Positions 8,801 through 11,791 of a stretch of DNA of 11,791 nt are shown here, piece by piece. The stretch lies in NCBI GenBank assembly GCA_003024985.2, contig PXIH01S0028561.1, one strand, 5' to 3'. The notes beneath the pieces are model-generated. The model was given only the letters and a program-made list of their open reading frames with translations. It made no database searches and was not told the DNA's origin. This DNA comes from Euperipatoides rowelli (Eukaryota; Onychophora; Udeonychophora; Euonychophora; Peripatopsidae). Position 1 is the stretch's first letter, and each line of letters starts with the position of its first letter. A program made the position numbers and the translations under genes.

Positions 8801-9411
8801 GGATTCTATTAATTACCGTACCTTAAATTTACCTATGTTTTAGTAGAAGGAGGAGAAAAATATTTAACAAATCATATATTATTTCGCTTAATTTTTAAAA
8901 ATGGCATCAATTTTAAAATATTTAAATGACGCAATAAAAAGAAATAAAGAAGACATAGACAGAACATTTAAAAAAGAGAGAGAACTTTATATAGATGTTT
9001 AATTATTTAATTGGAAAAAAAAATTACGGTACTTGCGAAAAACTAAATACTGTTTTAGATTTATAAAATCTAATTACTAGTAATTGATATTTGGGCTATA
9101 AATTAAACAATTAACTTTTAGTTTTAGACATAAAGCTAAGTGAATTCATTATATTATTTTCATATTTTGTTTTAATTCTTTTTTTGTCTATCTTTCTATT
9201 AGCTGAGTAATTTTAAAAATTAAAGAGTAGTTATAAATTTATTGTTGAGAGGGTTTTTCTTGTCATGCTAACATTTAGTTACTCCATTTGAGTTCAATGA
9301 CACTCTTATATTTATAAATACGTAATTTAAAAGTCTTTTATTAGATCTTTTTTTTTTAAAAGGACCAAGGGCATTCACATTATTGATCTATTTACATTGT
9401 TAAATTTTCAG
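5878..9411 (+). other. Intron 1 of the ankyrin gene (3534 bp)
   Basis: Bounded by GTAAGTAT at the 5' end and TTAAATTTTCAG at the 3' end, with phase 0 on both sides. It contains the same-strand pseudogene at 6029-7855. The remainder (7880-9411) is AT-rich. Around 8086-8125 is a doubled TTAGATTTT phrase, 8255-8330 is a G-rich patch, and 8638-8670 is a purine-rich run; none looks coding. A 33-codon frame at 8901-9002 (MASILKYLND...) has no splice support. Confidence 0.6.
6029..7855 (+). pseudogene. Decayed copy of a large, repeat-amplified invertebrate protein family (PIN/FEN-like C-terminal half)
   Basis: Fragments in all three forward frames follow the order of a family I know from many cnidarian, mollusc and echinoderm gene models as uncharacterised proteins. 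They run: RAQESQFWYWSMVL (6038-6079); GFIRSIR plus VYLESLNALMLYFFAID-TNY (about 6084-6212); FAAGSFVIHKSE*LFSAIGVDLAH (6258 on); DGGAVSIMEN; SFLDETSIELMTLDSKDI; KKDCNLF; TFNEYAEQDFV with YKCTDVVF; CSHEEAGIRLFVHVMNAVK; YGVGKSRKWY; KTWEIF; HVRRATYQVWHIWGQSL; and WKINYDGTFTINWTEF (7796-7843). Several frameshifts, more than eight in-frame stops and a deletion near 7140-7160 (the usual NW..FLR...ELF block) mark it as dead. From 7179 to 7760 it stays in a single frame, broken by stops at 7383-7385, 7614-7616 and 7758-7760. Intact members have EEADTRL and DTD acidic motifs, suggestive of metal binding. Here they read EEAGIRL and NEIN, so the acidic residues are largely gone. The nuclease role is inferred. 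Whether the family is itself transposon-encoded I cannot show; no TIR or target duplication was found around this copy. Confidence 0.75.
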
Positions 9412-9540
9412 GAAGGTAGATCAGACCAAGTTAAACGCGTGCTTCAGCAGTGGCGATCAGAACAGTGCGGTATTAATCTCAAGGATAAAACAACTGGGAG
9501 CACACCTCTAATTATAGCCGCGCGATGTGGATATATCTCG
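9412..9540 (+). CDS. Exon B of the ankyrin-repeat protein (internal)
   Basis: A 129-bp exon of exactly 43 codons, between acceptor TTAAATTTTCAG (ending at 9411) and donor TCG|GTAAGATT at 9540/9541. It starts EGRSDQVKRVLQQW, completing the ankyrin helix begun at the end of exon A. It then gives KTTGSTPLIIAARCGYIS, the TPLxxAAxxG(H/Y) core of the next repeat. The distance from the G of EGR to TPL, and the wording TxGxTPLxIAAR, match fem-1 family N-termini (substrate receptors of CUL2 ubiquitin ligases) in length and pattern. However, fem-1 proteins normally start directly at this helix, whereas here about 45 residues precede it. Other ankyrin families remain possible, so I give no symbol. The repeat is cut after YIS; its second helix must lie in an exon beyond 11791, as I find no candidate in 9541-11791. 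Confidence 0.75.
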
Positions 9541-9784
9541 GTAAGATTAGTGTTATTATTATTGTTGTTTTTTAGTTTTAAAATTTTCAAATACAGTACT
9601 TTCTTTTTAACAGAATTGTCATTTTTTCAGATGTTAATAGTAGGCTAGGTATGTACTTTACTGTATTAGTGGGATTATCACTATATTTTTATAAATTTAA
9701 TTTATATGAATGTTGCTTATTTATGTGGTTTGTTTTGGTATTTTAGTATTCACTATGTTTATATTTAATGGATAATAAAATGAT

Positions 9785-9901
9785 GTTCCGTTTTGGAACC
9801 AGTTACCTTCCTCAGTAGTTAATGCAATATCACTTGATCAATTCAAAAATTTATTGGATCAATATTTTCCTAAAAATTCTAAATTTATGAATGTGATTTA
9901 A
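9785..9901 (+). mobile_element. C-terminal scrap of a LINE reverse-transcriptase ORF
   Basis: The frame reads VPFWNQLPSSVVNAISLDQFKNLLDQYF and runs to TAA at 9899-9901. This is the W-N-x-LP-x-x-VVNA-x-SL-x-x-FK-x-x-LD pattern that closes the ORF2 of many jockey/CR1/I-like non-LTR retrotransposons. Only about 40 codons survive, with a TAA immediately upstream (9776-9778), so the copy is heavily 5'-truncated, as usual for LINEs. The 3' boundary is unclear. The sequence around 10560-10680, ending in an AATAATAAATAAAT tail, may be its 3' end separated by the MITE insertion. Confidence 0.55.
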
Positions 9902-10010
9902 CCTACTATTTATTCTTTGTGTATGTACATGTATGTTTGATTTTTTATGGAGTAAAAGCTTTATTAGCCTAAGCTTATCACCCCTACCTCTGTCATACTT
10001 AACCTAATCC

Positions 10011-10039
10011 ATTATTATTATTATTATTATGATGATGAT
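10011..10039. repeat. (ATT)n-(GAT)n compound microsatellite
   Basis: About six or seven ATT units (10011-10030) run into three GAT units (10031-10039), directly at the left edge of the first MITE copy. Confidence 0.85.
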
Positions 10040-10274
10040 TTCCCTTATCTGTCCACCAACATAATTAACATTACGAGTCGTACAACTAAAACGTANTAGA
10101 ATTAATATTTTTTTTTTGCCGATTTTAGTATATTTTCTTTACCATCCTAACCTGACTGTAACCCTGAACCATAGGATAATCTAGAGGTGAAATAATCTTT
10201 TGCTGAGCTCCGATCTATATAATTTTAAATTACCACAGTCAGCCATATTGGTGGGCAGATAACGGAATCTGACC
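10031..10274 (+). mobile_element. MITE copy 1 (about 240 bp)
   Basis: Matches the reverse complement of 10804-11063 over nearly its full length, at roughly 80% by eye. Shared blocks include ACATAATTAACATTA, CCGATTTTAGTATATTTTCT, GGATAATCTAGAGGTGAAAT and CCATATTGGTGGGCA. The right terminus GTGGGCAGATAACGGAATCT-GACC is well preserved. The left terminus is degraded and merges with the microsatellite. N at 10096 lies inside. Confidence 0.75.
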
Positions 10275-10803
10275 ATTTTCATGTAGGCTAAATTTTAGGC
10301 ACTGGTTTTTGGTGATGTCCACTCTCCTCATACCCCATTAAAATCTGTTTTGAGATGAATTTGTGCAGTCTTAGTGCATAATGTATAGGCCTATTATTCC
10401 AAGCCTTGATTAAAAATATACTGTACTTGTATGATGTTCACCACAGAGTGCAGCTGTTCTAGATCCCAATTTAGTTCTATTGGTCATTTGGCTCAACTTC
10501 ATTCATGTTTGTGTAATCTACTCAATTTCAGCATTTCATTTAATAAGCTACTGTATATCTATGTCTAGGGACAACCTCTCTGGACTATTGTCTGTTGTTG
10601 TCCGTCATATTTGTATTTGTATATGTTATGTTGAGATCAAAGGTTACCAAGATCCAAATAATAAATAAATTAAAAAATAGAAAATGAATAATAATAGCAA
10701 TATTAATAATAATAATTCTTGTTGAAATTATTTTTTTTACATTTTTATTAATTTCCTAATAAATTTTCCAAAACTATTAGACTGGGTAAAGAAGAATCAA
10801 AGG
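10275..10803. other. Spacer between the inverted MITE copies
   Basis: Non-coding. The block 10446-10660 is slightly richer in GC (GTGCAGCTGTTCTAGATCCC, GGGACAACCTCTCTGGACTA) and ends in an AATAATAAATAAAT tail at about 10655-10670, the look of a LINE 3' UTR and tail. The open frame at 10480-10668 carries no domain. A preceding CACAG at 10442-10446 could act as an acceptor, but the peptide that follows is not ankyrin-like. Confidence 0.4.
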
Positions 10804-11063
10804 TTTTGGTCAGATTCCATTATATGCCCACCAATATGGCTCACGGTAGTAAGTTGAAATTATCTAGATTAGTGCTCAGCAAACGATTATTTCACCTCTA
10901 GATTATCCTAGGGTCCAGGGTTATGGTAAGGTTAGGACTGTAAAGAAAATATACTAAAATCGGCGAGAAAAAAATATTAATTCCACACGTTACTACATTT
11001 TAGTTGTCACATGACTCCTAATGTTAATTATGTTTGTGGGCAAATAACAGAATCTGACCAAAA
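10804..11063 (-). mobile_element. MITE copy 2 (260 bp, opposite orientation)
   Basis: The terminal inverted repeats are intact. The left end reads TTTTGGTCAGATTCCATTAT and the reverse complement of the right end reads TTTTGGTCAGATTCTGTTAT; the match continues through TGCCCAC. The TIR spans about 28 bp with 3 mismatches, and there is no coding capacity. It is the better preserved of the two copies. I see no convincing target duplication, so the superfamily is undetermined. Confidence 0.8.
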
Positions 11064-11791
11064 TTTTATTATCCCCCATGTTAATTACTTTTGTTAAAAT
11101 AATAACTACATTCATGAAAATGAAAAATAATTTTAACTAACTTAATATATAAAAAAAAGGCTTATAAAATACTGAAGCTCATTAAACACAGATTTGCATT
11201 TGTTTAACAATTAAAATAAACTAGGAAATGTATTTTTGTTTTCATTACTTCAAACATAAACCCAAATCTCTATTTTTATTGTAGACTATAGTAAATGATT
11301 TCATGTGACCAGGTTGATAGCGTTTTGGCTAGATTAAAAAAAATCATAAAATCTATTAGCCTACTTTTTTTTTTANTGTCTAAAAATCGAAAAGCTAGAA
11401 AGGTTATATACTGGCTTTATCTTTCTACTTTTAGTCATAACTACAGTATTGGTGAATTATTTACAACTAACTAAAAGAAAATAATAATTTATCATATAGT
11501 CTACTGTTCTTATAATAGTTATAATGTTTAGGCTATTTATTCAAATTTAATTATTTTTATCGAATTATTGGAAAACCCGGACTTTTATAATATTTTTAAC
11601 ACCCATCCCTTTTCCCCGGATGCTTTTTTAAATTGAAATAGAGGACATGCCTGGGGGATAATTGGTCTATAATTTTTTTTTTTAATTGCCAAAGAACTAT
11701 TTATGTAGTAAATTGGTAAGATTAAACTATCTAAAGTAGATGAACACGAAAAGTTAAATGTTTTTATTTAGAAAATGGTAAAATATATATA
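11064..11791. other. AT-rich intronic remainder
   Basis: No exon found. N at 11376. A slightly GC-rich patch at 11572-11662 (AACCCGGACT, TTCCCCGGATGC, GAGGACATGCCTGGGGG) stands out from the background and may be an old repeat fragment. The rest is A/T runs. Confidence 0.45.

Larger units (their letters stand above)
9541..11791 (+). other. Start of intron 2 (at least 2251 bp)
   Basis: Follows the donor GTAAGATT. No acceptor followed by an ankyrin second helix was found to the end of the window. It contains a LINE relic, two inverted MITE copies, microsatellites and AT-rich filler. Confidence 0.5.

Noticed and set aside
8901-9002. 33-codon frame starting MASILKYLND, considered as an upstream exon for exon B
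   Set aside because: It ends in a stop with no donor before it, while exon A already supplies the matching helix in phase.
5716-9540. Naming the gene as a FEM1 orthologue
   Set aside because: Repeat wording and spacing fit, but only one and a half repeats are visible and the N-terminal extension is not typical, so the symbol is withheld.
10446-10668. Candidate third exon after CACAG at 10446
   Set aside because: The phase-0 peptide is hydrophobic and not an ankyrin second helix; the block looks more like a LINE 3' region.
1-11791. CRISPR array, operon, riboswitch, tRNA or rRNA genes
   Set aside because: No regularly spaced identical repeats, no clustered co-directional ORFs with ribosome binding sites, and no recognisable tRNA or rRNA segments; the sequence is eukaryotic in character.

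Overview
The window looks like a piece of an AT-rich metazoan (probably invertebrate) draft genome. GC is roughly 30% by eye, introns are long, splice sites are of the GT-AG type, there is no operon-like packing of genes, and two N positions (10096, 11376) remain. The kinds of repeats present suggest a marine or other non-vertebrate animal, but I cannot name a species. Almost all of the window is intron or intergenic DNA filled with decayed mobile elements.

Host gene. One gene on the + strand can be supported. Exon A (coding part 5716-5877, possibly preceded by transcribed sequence from 5554) and exon B (9412-9540) both have clean splice consensus and compatible phase (0/0). Joined across a 3534-bp intron, they create a continuous first ankyrin helix (RKAVT|EGRSDQVKRVL) followed by the TPLxxAARxGY core of an ankyrin repeat. 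The spacing resembles the N-terminus of fem-1-type proteins, but the identity is not settled. Later exons lie beyond the right edge.

Intron content. The intron holds a same-strand, stop- and frameshift-ridden copy (6029-7855) of a large protein family that I recognise as heavily expanded and uncharacterised in cnidarians, molluscs and other invertebrates. Its conserved acidic motifs, which look PIN/FEN-nuclease-like, have been lost here.

Left half (1-5550). There is no host exon that I can support. It contains a short, TIR-bounded DNA element with the C-terminal tail of a pogo/Tigger-like transposase (1437-1997). It also holds a 78-bp palindrome (3107-3184), two related hAT-like CAGGGCTC elements (3359-3433 and 4003-4075), a degenerate 45-51 bp tandem repeat (4127-4590) and a (TTTA)n microsatellite.

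Right end (9541-11791). This is the next intron. It has the C-terminal end of a LINE reverse-transcriptase ORF (9785-9901) and two copies of one ~250-bp MITE in opposite orientation (about 10031-10274 and 10804-11063). The heptamer TAGGCTA/TAGCCTA is conspicuously over-represented across the window. I see no intact new multi-gene system. The most informative items are the split ankyrin gene and the intronic relic of the nuclease-like family.
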